NCBI GenBank assembly: GCA_932521025.1
Contig: OW051469.1
Coordinates: forward strand, 8,878,398-8,942,397
Direction: 5' to 3'
Length of the DNA: 64,000 nucleotides
Origin: Oscheius onirici
Lineage: Eukaryota > Nematoda > Chromadorea > Rhabditida > Rhabditidae
The position numbers and the translations under genes are program-made. The notes under the pieces are model-generated. The model was given only the letters and a program-made list of their open reading frames with translations, had not been told where the DNA came from and did no database searches. This document shows positions 42,300-56,411 of this stretch, piece after piece (the first letter of the stretch is position 1; every line of letters begins with the position of its first letter).

Positions 42300-45200
42300 C
42301 CGTGAATTTTAATGACGCCCTCCGTGATAAGAAAATCTAATGTCTGAGTCGTTACAGTAAACATTCCAAAAGGGGAAGAAAAACAGTCATGACGCCAGCC
42401 CTTTAGGCCTAAGAAATCGAGTTAGTGCTCAAGTACCGCTCCGCCGGGAGATCCACCCTCTGATTTTTGATACTACAGCTGTTCCAGCCTAACATTCTCC
42501 AAACAAACTTTCAGGCAGGATTCTTCAATTAAAATATCCCAAAATTGCTCTGGTTTTTGGTGTTTTAAACTTCCTGCTTCCACCTAATGTTAAGCTAAAA
42601 AAGTTTGCACGGTCTACTGGCTTAGGCAGTCAACTTAGAAGCAAGTTACTTATCCGAACATGTGACCAGATGCAAATTTCTTTCTGTTCCAATTTTGTGG
42701 ACTCTGACTTGGTTTGTATTGGATTTTTAGTCCAATAAGCAGTTGTCTTAGCTCTAAATCTTTGATTCCGGCTGGCTCAAAAATCGCCAAAAGTGTTTCA
42801 GTTTTTTTTTGACCAGCACAGTGTTAGTCTTTCACCAGCCGTCTACGACGGCTGTCGCCGCCCTGGCTCAACTGTACGCAACAAATTCTGTTTTTTTTGA
42901 GAGTTCGAAAGTGACTACCTAATCCTGCCAATTTCTAACTTGTCACGACGAATCTTGTGGCCACGGATAACTCCGCAAACACAGTCAAAAGTTGGAAATC
43001 GAATAAATTCGTATTGCTCACAAAAGGATCTGAATCCACTACTCGAAGTAACTCACTTCATTGTTTTTCCGATGCCTCCTGCTATCAGAAACGTGCACCA
43101 TGACGATCGTCATTACCAATAGGTGCAGCATCTGAAAATCCGTTGTTGATCCTGTATTTTATTGAGAAAGTCAGTTGCTAACTCTTCGATCTTACGGTCA
43201 CTTCCTCCCATTCCCATTTCAAAACTAAAAGCTTTGGGGAGGAGTTGAAGGCTAATTACTCGTGTGGCGGCAAAAGACCCCATTTTCCAACGGGGCTTAT
43301 CTACCCGAGAGCATCCTTTCGTTTCCGATTGCTTTAATTGTTTATAAAAGAGTCTAGAATTGTTTCTCCCTTCCCCCTACTACCTTATTCTTATTTGTCC
43401 ATAGATCTTAAATTTCCCTGGGAAAAAACGAAGGCGTTAGTTTCCAAGTAGCCCGGCTCGAATGACGACCTGGAAGTTGAATTACGCCCCTCGTTTTCCT
43501 CCTCCTCGAAGACAGCACTGATCTCTCAGAAGGACATTTATTCGTCATTTTCGATAATGATCCTTATTTGAGGGGAAGTGTTCTCTCCAATGGACACAAC
43601 CCTACCCTCAGTGACCAAACTTAAGAAATTTTAGGATTTAACCTCCATTCAATCAAAAACTTTAAATTCTTACTTTTAAAATTCGAAAAAATTAACGTTG
43701 AGAGAAGAGAGACGAATCAGGTATGCGCAGCGGAACCGTTGTCCCGCATCGGTACGGCTTCCTATTGTTACGGTTTCGAGTCATTAGTCACACTACTGGA
43801 CTCTTCTGTTTAGACTGCTGTTTGTTTATTCGCTAGAAAAGTTGATCCAGTGACTTTTTTCTGTGACACAAACTCCCTTCCTTGGCATTTTTAAATCCAT
43901 GACCTATCGTCCTTTTCCTAACCTCTTGGCTCTCTCATTCTGAAATTCTGTTTCCTTTCCATGCCTTTGGCTAGTATTATGCGTGTATGTGCCGTAAAAA
44001 TTTGGCTGGTATTAAAAATGTATGCGCGAGAAAATTCTCAGAAAAAAACCCTCCAGATCCCTTGAAATCCTGTCTATTTTTATTGGAATCTCTGGATTGT
44101 AACAACAAAATCTTAACTTTCCATGCCTAGTCACCTCTTTCATTGACTTGTTGCTGAAAACGAGGTCAAACATGAATATATAGAAGTAATTTAAGATTAT
44201 AAAAAAGACACTTCCAATTAGCAAACAAAAAATTTCATTGATGTACTATCAAAATTTCTGGACGATTGTTCAAAGAAAAAACTCATGATAATGTTTAGAA
44301 AATTGACCAAAAATTTTGGAGAGGAGAGAGAATGATTTTACAAAGCAAAACTAACCTAAAAAAGAATGATTTTCCTTCTGTTTTGAAGATTTTTTCCTTT
44401 CTCTCTTTCCACTTTCTAGAAGCAATCACAAACTGCCATCTCAAGTTCAATAATCAGTCGCACAATTCTACGAATTAACTTTCCACGCCACGTAAATAAA
44501 TGATACAGATTCGACGAATATTTATGCGCTTCCTCCCCCTACCCGTGTTCTGATTCCCATCAGGCATTTTTTTATTTAGGCTAAATTTTGAACTTACCAC
44601 CAGACTAAAGGAAGGGGAACTGATTGTCTGGAATCCAATAACAAAGTTTTGGGGGCCGACCACTAATGTGCCTCCTGGAAAAATTATAAACAATCCCCAG
44701 TCCAGAAAGTACGGGGAATCGTTCAAATTTAGTTGGTCCTTTAAAGGGGGCACGGGACCAGATGCTCACCCCTTTTAATTTGAAGCCGTTTTCAGAGAAC
44801 TTTTACGTAAATGTCTCTCATTAGGCCGACTTCAAATTATTCATCGCTCTTTTTTGGAAAGAGAGTAAAAATCAGAAATCACAGCTGTCTTCTAGTAGTC
44901 TCTCTGTTCTTACAGCTGAACTTCAGCTGTTTCTGTTTAGAGAGTTTTTAGCTCCGTTCCATCTGGTTCAGTATACTTTTGACTAACAGTTCAGAACACA
45001 TTCTGTCTGTCTGTCTCTCTGTCCCCTTCAAAAGATTTTTTCGTGGTTCCCGTCACGAAAATACGCAAATGACGGGCGAAGCGTTGGATTTTATTCTTTT
45101 TGTGCAATTATGATGATTTTTAGATGTTTTATAGTCTATTTTTCTTGTTTTCGACTTCATTTTCGAACTCAGCGTAGAAAAATACCTACACGAGGTGAAA

Positions 45201-45535
45201 AATTGCAGAATATACCCACTTTGCAAGGATTTTCGGCGATTTTCGTGAAAAATAAGCCATTTCGACCCAAATCAACTCAAAACCTGTCATTTTTTCCTAT
45301 TTCGGTGACAAATAGGATTGCTTAGGTGTAGAAGTCGATTATGAAGTCAAAACAGCAAGAGATTGTTGAAAAAAATACTAAAAATGGAAGAAAAATCACA
45401 TTCGGATTGAAGGGCTATTTTTTCAAATTCGCGCCCAAAATCCACAGTCCCTATTCGTTGGAAATAGCTTATACCCATCCCCAAATCCAAATTCTCTTCC
45501 AATGACACCCTGACAGGCCAACAATCAACCTTCTT
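42300..45535. other. Long gene-poor region with coding relics
   Basis: No complete gene is seen. At 42.92-43.03 kb (minus strand) the sequence encodes CVCGVIRGHKIRRDKLEIGR, related to the 15.4-kb fragment. At 44.60-44.68 kb (minus) a short exon-like block with acceptor and donor encodes GTLVVGPQNFVIGFQTISSP. Neither extends to a gene. Confidence 0.45.
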
Positions 45536-45540
45536 GCAGA

Positions 45541-46077
45541 ATGGGTTACGTCACTCTGTTGTTATGTTCCCTAATGGCAGTCCTGCTCGCAGTCTCAGCA
45601 CAGTTCGACAATTCAGTTTTGGTATGCTCCGTCTCTTCCGAAAGACAGACATTTTTCAGATGGGTAAAGAATGCGAAGCAGCCTTCCACTGCTGGAGGAC
45701 GGAAGCCGTCGACGGCTTCGGTCAGCCTCTGGGTCTCGTCGGTAAGGCATCTTGGAAAAACATGTTTGTCCCTTTTGCAATTTTCTCTCTCTCTCACGGG
45801 CTTAGAAAGTTCATCAGGAGGACGCTTGCAACACGTGGGGCTTTGAAATGACGTCAGGGAGAGGGAGAGAGTTCTAGAGTCAAAATAATCTCTCTTCCCC
45901 TAATTAGGAAACCTATTTTTAGAGAAAATAATAGCAATTTCAGCTCCGTCTAGAGGAAAACGACTGGAAATCGGGAGCAGCCGGTCGTCAAGAGGAGGCA
46001 GATGTCGCTGTCTGGATGGACGCTGTCAGCTCTTCCACATCCCGACGCAGAACTTTTTCGCCTGTGAAGAATTCTAG
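45541..46077 (+). CDS. Small secreted six-cysteine protein with a GKR site
   Basis: Three exons (45541-45621, 45660-45741, 45944-46077) give 98 residues. The signal peptide is MGYVTLLLCSLMAVLLAVSA. The mature part contains CEAAFHC, a dibasic GKR in APSRGKRLEIG, then CRCLDGRC and a final cysteine in FFACEEF. The six cysteines could form three disulfides, and the GKR could be a prohormone cleavage/amidation site, so this may be a secreted peptide hormone, an antimicrobial or a surface peptide. The ATG follows a TTGCAG acceptor by one base (trans-splicing). Intron 1 is 38 nt. No family recognised. Confidence 0.7.
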
Positions 46078-46533
46078 ACTTTCATTTTCTGCCCTGTCTG
46101 TCACTCTGTCTCTTTTCCCAACAACGCGTTCCCTTGTTCTTCGTCTCTCTCTATTCTTGCCTCCCCCCTTTGAGGATTAGCATTTACAATGGGCATTTTC
46201 AATTAGATCCCTGGTACAGCCTGGCACCAGGTCAGGAATAGGAATTGGAACTGAGTCAGGATTCTTCTAGACATTGGAAGTGTTCTCACTGTGAGAGAGT
46301 CAGGAAATGTCAAGTTCAGAACATGTTTCGAACTGGAAGAGGAACAAGAGTCAAGGCAGACAGACAGAGAGACAGAGACAGGGACAGAGACACAGAACCA
46401 GAGAGACTGAGAGACAGTAACCTCCAGACGAAATCCTAAGAAATTATTTTATTACTACAGAACAAGGTAACAAGTGAATATTGGTCACAACATGCAATCA
46501 CGATAGAGTTTATGCAAAATATTTTGGAAAATT

Positions 46534-46888
46534 TCAAAGGTTGAAGAGAAGGCGTCGTGCTCGAAGAGCCTGTTGTCGAACGGGTTCAGACCTCAGATCA
46601 TCAACGTCATCCCGAATCTCGACCAAGTCTCTCTGTCTCCGCTTCTCTGTCCTCGAGTCGAACATGTTCTTGAGCACTTTGACCATCTTCCAAAGAGTGT
46701 AGTCTGGTCGAATCACGGCCATATGTCCCCTGGAAAATAGTTGTCTCTCATCTTACTGTAGTCGTGACTCTCTGAACTCACTGTTTATCTCCTTCTTCCC
46801 TACTCGGCTCGTCCACAATCTCGTCTTCCATTACATCACAACTGATCAGAACTGTAGCAATGGAGAGCAAGAATAGCAGCCTCAACAT
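46534..46888 (-). CDS. Small secreted protein, possible neuropeptide precursor
   Basis: Two exons (46888-46782, 46729-46534) give 100 residues. MLRLLFLLSIATVLISCDV is a signal peptide. An acidic spacer (MEDEIVDEPSREEGDK) is followed by GHMAVIRPDYTLWKMVKVLK and NMFDSRTEKRRQR, which contains a multibasic cleavage site. A second acidic segment with DDVDDLRSEP is then followed by ARRLLFNL at the end. The plan signal-acidic spacer-peptide-KRR fits a neuropeptide-like precursor releasing a peptide of about 30 residues, but no known family is recognised. The start codon is one base after a TTTCAG acceptor. It is convergent with the six-cysteine gene, whose stop is about 460 nt away. Confidence 0.65.
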
Positions 46889-46889
46889 T

Positions 46890-49058
<2,169 letters not shown>

Positions 49059-51221
49059 ATGCTGCTCGGACTTCTTCCTCTCCTTATTGGCTCTGCTGCC
49101 TATCAAAATCCGCAGCAGCAGCAGAAACATCCATATTCGTACAATCAGAACCAGTATCCCCACAATTCGCATTACTACCAGCAGCAGCAACAACACCATC
49201 AACAACTTTTGCAGCAACAGCAAAGAGAGCAGCAACAGAGAGAGCAGCAGCAGAGAGAGAACCAGGTCAAAGCGTACCAGACACAGTATCCGAATCATAA
49301 TCAGCCACAGATGAGTTTTTTGGAACTGTACCCATGAAACTCAGTTGTCTAGACCATCTTTCGGTCACATCTTTCGGTTCCTCAGATCCTATCCCGTCTT
49401 CTGAGCATTTTAACCAAACATCCTTTTCAATAGACTCTGGACTATTAGGGAGCATTAAGGGACCTTTTCTGACCTGCCTTGCTTCTGAGCGTGGTCTCTG
49501 AATCACAGAGTAGATAATTTTTGTTGCCGTTGCAAGCAGACCGCCGTGTGAATACTTTTCAGAAGTTGGATAGGGTTAACCACTAGCCAAATTTCGTCTG
49601 TCAGCAATAGAGGCGATGAGTAAACACTACGTAGAATAGAATCACGTCTTCCCAGATAAAGAAGTCAGTCATTTTTCAATGTCTGGTCAATAGTTTAATT
49701 GTTCCTAGTTCAGTCCTGACTACTGTTTCTCCTAGAGAGATTGAGAGCACTTGAAGTTTGCCTAGTGGTTAATCCTGCAAAGTCAAAAAACACTTCATGA
49801 TTCTCACAATAGCACTAGGCGTCAAAAAATAGCGTTTTGATCAAAAGTGATCCGTGGACAGATGCCGATTCTTGATGAAAATATGGGTCAAATATTATTG
49901 TTAGGATTGCTCAATGAAATAGATTCGAAAAGTGTCAAAGTTGAGGAAATTTTAAGGACTGTGATCTTCTAGAAGACCCCTTACAGGCTACAGTAAAGGC
50001 AATCTCTTCAGGCCTCACACAGCAACTACCCAGCATATCAACCTCCTGCTCCGCTGCAGCAGAACTGTGATATCCCTCCGGATCTCTGGTAAGCGAGAGA
50101 GACAGAGACAGACAGAATTTTTACAGGTGTGACTCTCCTCAAGCGGCTCAACAATGCGGAGTTACACGACAATGTGACTCTCTGAAGCAGCGACGACCTC
50201 CATTAAAAATCTCTTTGGTCTTCGAGGCATTGTGTCCATACTGCCAAAAGTGAGTACAGAGAGCAGGAAGGACGTAACATGAGAAGGGGAGCAGAGATTG
50301 AAATGAGACGGAGACGGGGCTAATTGGCCATATGACGAGTACTAGACGCTTAAAAAGAAATCTTTTTCCAGATTCATTGCGAATCAGCTCGGGACGATTT
50401 TTAACCAGTTTCGAGGACAGTTTGAACTGGAACTTATTCCATGGGGAAATGCACGGATTATGAGGGTGAGTTGGTATTTTTGACTCTGTCCTCTGTCTCA
50501 GTCTCTTCGTTTCTCTCTGCTCTTTTGAGCATGTTCTCGATTGCTGCTCTTTTTTTGCTCCCGTAGTAAGAGCCATTAATCCATGTCCAAACAGCTGGTC
50601 TCCTAATCTATCCCGTTCTTTCAGGACGGATCTTTTTCCTGCAACCATGGACAGAAAGAGTGTGATGCCAACCGTCTGATGTCCTGTGTACTTGACATTT
50701 TAAAGGTCTGTCTCTTTCTGAATCAATTTCAAGGGTTTCTTAGGTCAAGGGTGCACTTCCTTTCATTGTCTGCTTCGAGAAGACTCTCAGTCACCATTCT
50801 GCGGAGGGCAGTCTCCAGCAATGCAGTGCCTTCATTCGAAGCCAGTACAGACAAATCAGGTCCGGGTTAAAAGACAGCTGTTGGTCAAAGCTTTCTCTTT
50901 TTTCAGGCAGTGTTACGACGGCGAAAGGGGCATTCAGCTGCAGAGGGCGGCTGCCCAAAAGACTATGTCCACTCGGCCACACCCCATTGTCGAGGTTTTT
51001 CACATTTTATTGGAGAGGGGCTTGGGGGTGGTAGGGCAACTGTTCGGGGACAAAGAGACAGAGAGTCCGAGAGACAGAAAGTCTGAGAGACAGACAATTT
51101 TGTTCAGGTACCGTACCTTCTGATCAACGACTACACTCCCAATGTGGACAACAACAATCTCAACGTCATGCTTCTCCCTCAACTGTTAAACAAATGGACG
51201 AAAATGTATGGAAAGAGCTGA
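49059..51221 (+). CDS. GILT-family thiol reductase with Gln-rich N-terminus
   Basis: GILT enzymes reduce disulfides in lysosomes or are secreted. Exon 1 (49059-49265) encodes the signal peptide MLLGLLPLLIGSAA and about 55 residues rich in Gln, His and Tyr. Exon 2 starts at 50012 after a 746-nt intron and adds CDIPPDLW. Later exons carry CDSPQAAQQCGVTRQC, the catalytic CPYC in FEALCPYCQK, LELIPWGNARIM, the GILT signature CNHGQKECDANRLMSC, then VKGALPFIVCFEKT, PHPIVEVPYLLIND and a C-terminus MYGKS. The CxxC and the Cys-His-Gly...Cys...Asn signature are both intact, so the enzyme should be active. The long Gln-rich extension is unusual for the family and may be a prosequence or a low-complexity tether. 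Introns are short (35-150 nt) apart from the first. Confidence 0.88.
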
Positions 51222-51311
51222 TCACTGTTACGTCTTCGTTTAATTAAATATATTTATCACAATTGACCCATACTGTGAGCGGAAGGGGAAGGGAAGGTTC
51301 TTTGGACTGGT

Positions 51312-54300
51312 TCAAATCACTAGAGCTGCAATCACTGGTAAAAGTAGAGTCATCATGCCGGTAGCTGAACTCAGGTCAGCTTCAGCCCATTGCTGTTTTC
51401 GGAGTTCCAATTCCTCGTCTTCTGCACTCTTCTTCGGCGGTTCGATGGGCTCGGTGTGAGTCGGGGCTCCAGCAGCTACTACTGGTTGTTCTCTGACTGG
51501 TACCCTCGGCAGATCTTCGACCTCTTCGACCGAATTCTCTTTTTGGGGCCGTCTGGCAGACTCCAAGACGTCTCTGACTCTGAAAGATTGGGTTCAGAGG
51601 ACAGAGAGACAGAGAAACAGTAAAATTTTAAAGGACTGCCTACCCGCTGGACTGAGCCTGACTCAGGAGAGTAGCAGAATTGCACTTTTCTCCTTTACAC
51701 AGACAGTAGTTGATCATGCCGTCTTCGGCAGTGGCACAGCCTTCTTCAAATGGCTCTCCTTCGATAATGTTGGCGAATTCTTCGAGAGAGATGCAGCGCT
51801 TCTCCATGCGGAAGTCTGAACAAAGAGTTTTGTTCAGTCTCTCCCATCAAATCTCTGAACTTGTCCAGACTTGTTTTTTCTAAGTCCTAGAAACTCCATC
51901 AAACGACTTCAGTCTTCAAGAATCTACCCAGCAGAACTGTCGTCTCGCTTCTCCCAAGGTCAGAGTATTTTTGCCATTCCTTGAGATTCAAAACAACAAA
52001 GTCAAAATATTCAAAGCTACCAAGGGAAGACTGGAGGGGGTAGATCTACTCCTGTTTTTTTTAATTTTCAGGTAATTGGAGTCTCGTAGGGTTCTAGAGC
52101 ATCACAGGGATTGGAAGAGAAAAATAATAAACCCGCTGCCTTATCAACGGTGTGATCTGGACATGTGGCTACATCTGAAGCTCACGGGAACCATAAAAAA
52201 AGTTAAGCGGATACTGAGCGGGAGACCTGATCGAAGCGGAGCTGTCTTTCGGTACAGAGTTGTTGAAGGAAAATGATACTGTTTTTCAAGATTCAAGCCA
52301 CCCAAAGGTCAGTTTTCTCACAGCACTCAGAGTAGTCTCTCCGTATCTCACAGTAGTCTCTCCGTATCTCTGTCTCTCTTAACCTACCAGCTTCCAACTG
52401 AGTCTGTTGCGTCAAACACATGGTCTGTCCCTCTCTGCAGTCCCTCGTTGCTGTAGCCTGACAGTCAGCTGTCGGATCCATGATTCCGTCCTCTCTACAG
52501 AAACTGCATCTCAGATCGGCCTGCAACTGATTCTGAGTATATGTCCTCAAAAGTACTGTACCTTCTTTCTTTGGGGAGGTACCGGTACGATAGGCTGAAG
52601 TTTCTCCTCACTCTTTGGTACTGGAGGCAGCGGAACCGGAGCAAAGGACTGATGTCTGGTCTGGACGACCGAAGCCGTCTGGACTTCTGGTACCCTATTG
52701 ACCATCATTTCTTCTCTCACAGGCTCAAGAGCCTTAGGCGGTTCCGGTCGGCTGACTTTCGGAACTGGTGGAACAGGCGACCGCAGACCTCTCTGTAAAT
52801 CTCAGCTTGACCTTGATCCCCAACGGAAGAGAGTAAAAGAAAGCGATTAGTTCGAGGAGAGACCAATTTGATACAATTGCTCTCGTTTTTGACGGGGAAA
52901 AACTGACCTGGTCGTGTAGCGGCATCCGATTACATTCGCTGGAAGTGCACGTACAGTAATGTTCCTTGCCCTGAGAAGCTGTTCCGCACTCTCCGTTCAC
53001 GGCACCGTCTCCGAACATTGCTCTGACGGATTCGGGAGAGATACACATCTTTTCTACGGCGTTTTGTCCTAAAGACTGGGGTTAAAAAATATGAGAGAGG
53101 CAGAGATTGAATGCCTGACTGACTGACTGACTGACTGACTGAATCTGTGAGCCTGAACAAACCTGGAGCCAGTGCAATCATCCTCGTAAAGCACAGTTCA
53201 TCCGACTGAGTACATTCAAGTACGGTCTGCTTGGAACAGTCAGAAGTGACGTCGGGAAGACCACGTTCACCGCACTGGTAGCATCGAAGAGAGGCTGAAA
53301 CTTGAAGGTCTACAGCCGGAAAAAGTTCAGACGTTTCTTCGGAACTGGATGTGGTTGAGAGATAGGAACAACTGGAGCTGGAAGGTCAGGAATAGTGGGA
53401 GCCACAACTGGCTTGGTAGGTTGTTCTCTGCCTACAGTTCCGACAAAACCACTCTGACGGACAGGGGCGATGCCAGAAAATGACAAAATGCCAGTGTTGA
53501 CGGAATTTATAGGTCCTACAAATAGATTACGGTTCCCGCCAAAAATCACCTTCTCTAGACGGAAGCTGTGGTCTGGACTGCGCTGTCGGCTGTCTTCTGA
53601 TCTCTGCGCTTGATTCAGCTGATGGACTACCGAACTTGAAAAGACAATATTTCCAAAACAAAATCCCTCACTCTCGGATCGTTTACTGGCACAATTGCTG
53701 GGGGGACAACTTGCGGAGCCGCAAAGGCTGCAGACGGTTTTTTCTCCTTCGGAAGTGCCAGTGGCGCCGGTCCCGAAGGTATCGTTGCCTTCTCGCCACT
53801 CTCCTCGACTTCACCAAAGAGTTCTGGATGCTTCTGGAAGAGTGATTTGACTGAGAGACTGAAAGATAGAGACTAACTTCTTCAAAAGCCATAAACTGAT
53901 CGGCGACTGTCTGTCTGTTACAGAGAGGCTGTCGACAGACACAGTAGGCAACTTCTTGTCCCTGAACATCCACTAGATCACACTCGTCGTCGATCTGGTA
54001 GCCCTTTTCGGGAAAACGACTGTAGTGATCCGTCTCACTGATGCATTCTTTCATCACGTTGAAGGTTCCTGGAAAAGACTCTATCTCTCTCTACTACTGT
54101 TTGATCCGGACACATTCTGATCAATTGGCCTATTCTTGACCCCATAATTCTCGACTACAAATCGCGCCCTCACAATTAATATGCATCTTGGACCAGTTTC
54201 GGGCGACAGAGAGAGAAAGGTCAGTCAAACAGGCGGAAACTGGGCTGGTTTTTTGAGAAGAGGGGATCTGCCAAAGACGACTGGAAAAGCCGGAAAGTTA

Positions 54301-56411
54301 TTAAAGGCGACTCCTTCCAGAGTGGCACAATGGAAAAAAAGTGGATCCCTGAGTGGATTGAAAATGTCTACCGTTATGGGGTAGATCTTAGATATGCCCC
54401 CCACCAAACTAAATTAAGCCCCCACAGGTTTTGCCCCCACCTCCTCAGTTTCACCCCCCACCATGCAAGATGTTTACAAGCGCGGGCAAATCCGATTTTC
54501 GAAATCTAGGATTCGTTCCTTCTTTTTTGTTTCTCTCTCTCATTCCTCCATTTTTTTCACTATTTTCTCTCAATTTTTTTCACCTTTTTTTGCTAAAAAT
54601 TGGTGAAAAATGTTCCCCTAGGTTCTAACAATATTTTAGGCAAAAAAAATTAAGAAGAAAACCCAGGTTAGTCATGTTTTCTACCCCTAAAAATGTATTT
54701 TTCACATTTATTTCCATTTTTGCTTTCATTTTTATAGTTTTTCTTTCTAAAATGCTTAGGCTTAGGCAGCCCGGGGAAGCTAAATCTATCCAGAAACCCC
54801 AAAATTTTGGCGAATTGTACAAATGTGCAGGTGAGAGTGAAAATAAAATGAGGTGGGGGGGGGGCATAAATACGATGGGTGGGGGGTTAAAACGGCGGGG
54901 TGCTTAAGTGACATCCGTGGGGAATATATCTTAGATAGGTCCGGTTATCGCATTTGGACCCCTCAATATCCACTGTGGGGGGCGTATTTTGGAAGTTGAC
55001 ATCTCTGATATGCCCCCCACCCCTCAGTTGAACCCTGGCGATCAATAGAGGTGGGAGGGGGGCAAGTTTGAAAAAAAACGCACACGGGGGGAAACTGCGG
55101 TGGGGGGGGGGGCTTAACTGCGATTTTCCCCCGTTATGATCTCTGTCTCTCTCACCATTGGCCGTTTTCTCCCTCGTCGTCCGACAATATGTCCTCTCTC
55201 CGGGAAATTTCGAGGCGTACGGAGTACAGTCGTACTGGAACTGTTCCTTGCATTCTCCAAACTCTGTGAGTCCTCCAGTGGCACAGACGTAGCAGGAGAG
55301 ACTGAGAGCCGCTGAAATCTTAACCTGTCAACTTTCTGGCGAATCTGGGTGAATCCGGCTCATTGACGCGCGAGCGCGCAGCGGCAAATACTGGAACTGT
55401 TGAAGGTGACATATGACAGTGTTAATCGGAGGAACTGTTGCAAAACTGTCTGATTCGATCCAAAAAGTCTCTCAAGGCGGGAAATTTCAAAGATCAGGGA
55501 AGACATTGTGAAGCTATTGAAAACCAAAAGCTTGGAGAAAGTCACTACATGTGACAAAATGATTCTGTTTTCCAATGGAAAGGATCACTCTAAAATGTCT
55601 CGTAACAATCATCCAAAAAAAGTTTAGCTCTTCAGTATGTGAAGTTTTGGATAGATTGGGAACAAAATATTGTGTCGTCTTGCTATAAAGAATCGCAGAA
55701 CTGCTGCTTTCTGAAGCCTGCTCAAGTATCTTGGCAACATTGTCAACATAAAGCAATCTTTCTGTAGAATGATACTGTATTTTTGTAGTCCAGATTTTAA
55801 ACGTCATTCAAGCAAAGTAACTTTACTGGCAAACAGTACTTATTTTTTGAAGGTTTCGAAAGTCTAGAACAAATTCAGTGAATAACGCTACCTAGAAAAT
55901 TTTCTAGAGACGTCTGTCACATACCATTAGTTTTCACGGACAAAACAGTTGCCGCTCAAAAAGGAGGCAGTTGAAGTAGTAGCACTGGTCAAAAAATAAC
56001 CGATACCAGTTATAAACTAAAACCAATACTACCAGCAAGGTTTCAACCCATCATTCACTTTTCAAAATAGAACTAAACAAAAGAAAATACATTCCCTATC
56101 TCGTTCCAAAAAGCTTTCTTCTTTCTATTTTTGTCGCCCTTTACAGTTCTGTTTCAAACACGATTCCCGGTTGTGTGGTTTGTTTGCGGGTCTCCTCCGC
56201 TTGGCGGATTTCGGTCGTCATGCCTATAGGCTATCTGGGCCAGGCCGGGATCAGTGTGAGGACACAGCATGTTCGGCGCGCCGCTGCTTTACAGGCACTT
56301 TTTAGGGAGGCTTTTTGAGCAGACAAAGGGGTCAAACAGAGGAAGGAATGATCTCTCACCTGTTGGTAGAAGTGTCACCAAAACTAGATGCCGTAACGTG
56401 GTAGTCGGCAT
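51312..56411 (-). CDS. Three-module ET/Ly-6-like GPI-anchored surface protein
   Basis: Exon 1 (56411-56360) supplies a signal peptide, MPTTTLRHLVLVTLLPTAAL. Three cysteine-rich modules of about 100 residues follow, each split over two exons. The first half is Cys-x-x-Cys led: LSCYVCATGG, LRCYQCGERG and LRCSFCREDG. The second half ends in the ET signature: AYCVCRQPLCNRQ, HYCTCTSSECNRM and NYCLCKGEKCNSA. Linkers between modules are long and rich in Pro, Val, Ser and Lys. The last exon (51580-51312) has an acidic linker and ends ATGMMTLLLPVIAALVI, a hydrophobic tail without charged residues after it, as in GPI-anchored proteins. Total about 620-640 residues. One intron is only about 34 nt. Nematode ET proteins of this kind are surface or secreted and mostly uncharacterised. 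A CAG acceptor is eight bases before the ATG. Confidence 0.8.
54385..55135. repeat. G/C-homopolymer-rich inverted repeats in ET gene intron
   Basis: TCTTAGATATGCCCCCCACC near 54387 is mirrored by GGCGGGGTGCTTAAG and ATATATCTTAGATA near 54900-54940. A second pair (ATATGCCCCCCACCCCTCAG near 55010 and GGTGGGGGGGGGGCTTAACT near 55100) follows directly. Runs of 6-10 G or C recur throughout, giving G-quadruplex potential on one strand. No coding frame with support. It looks like two related palindromic elements inside the second intron. Confidence 0.6.

Noticed and set aside
44475-44753. Galectin- or lectin-like exon (IIFPGGTLVVGPQNFVIGFQ)
   Set aside because: One short block with plausible splice sites but no neighbouring exons and no diagnostic sugar-binding residues.
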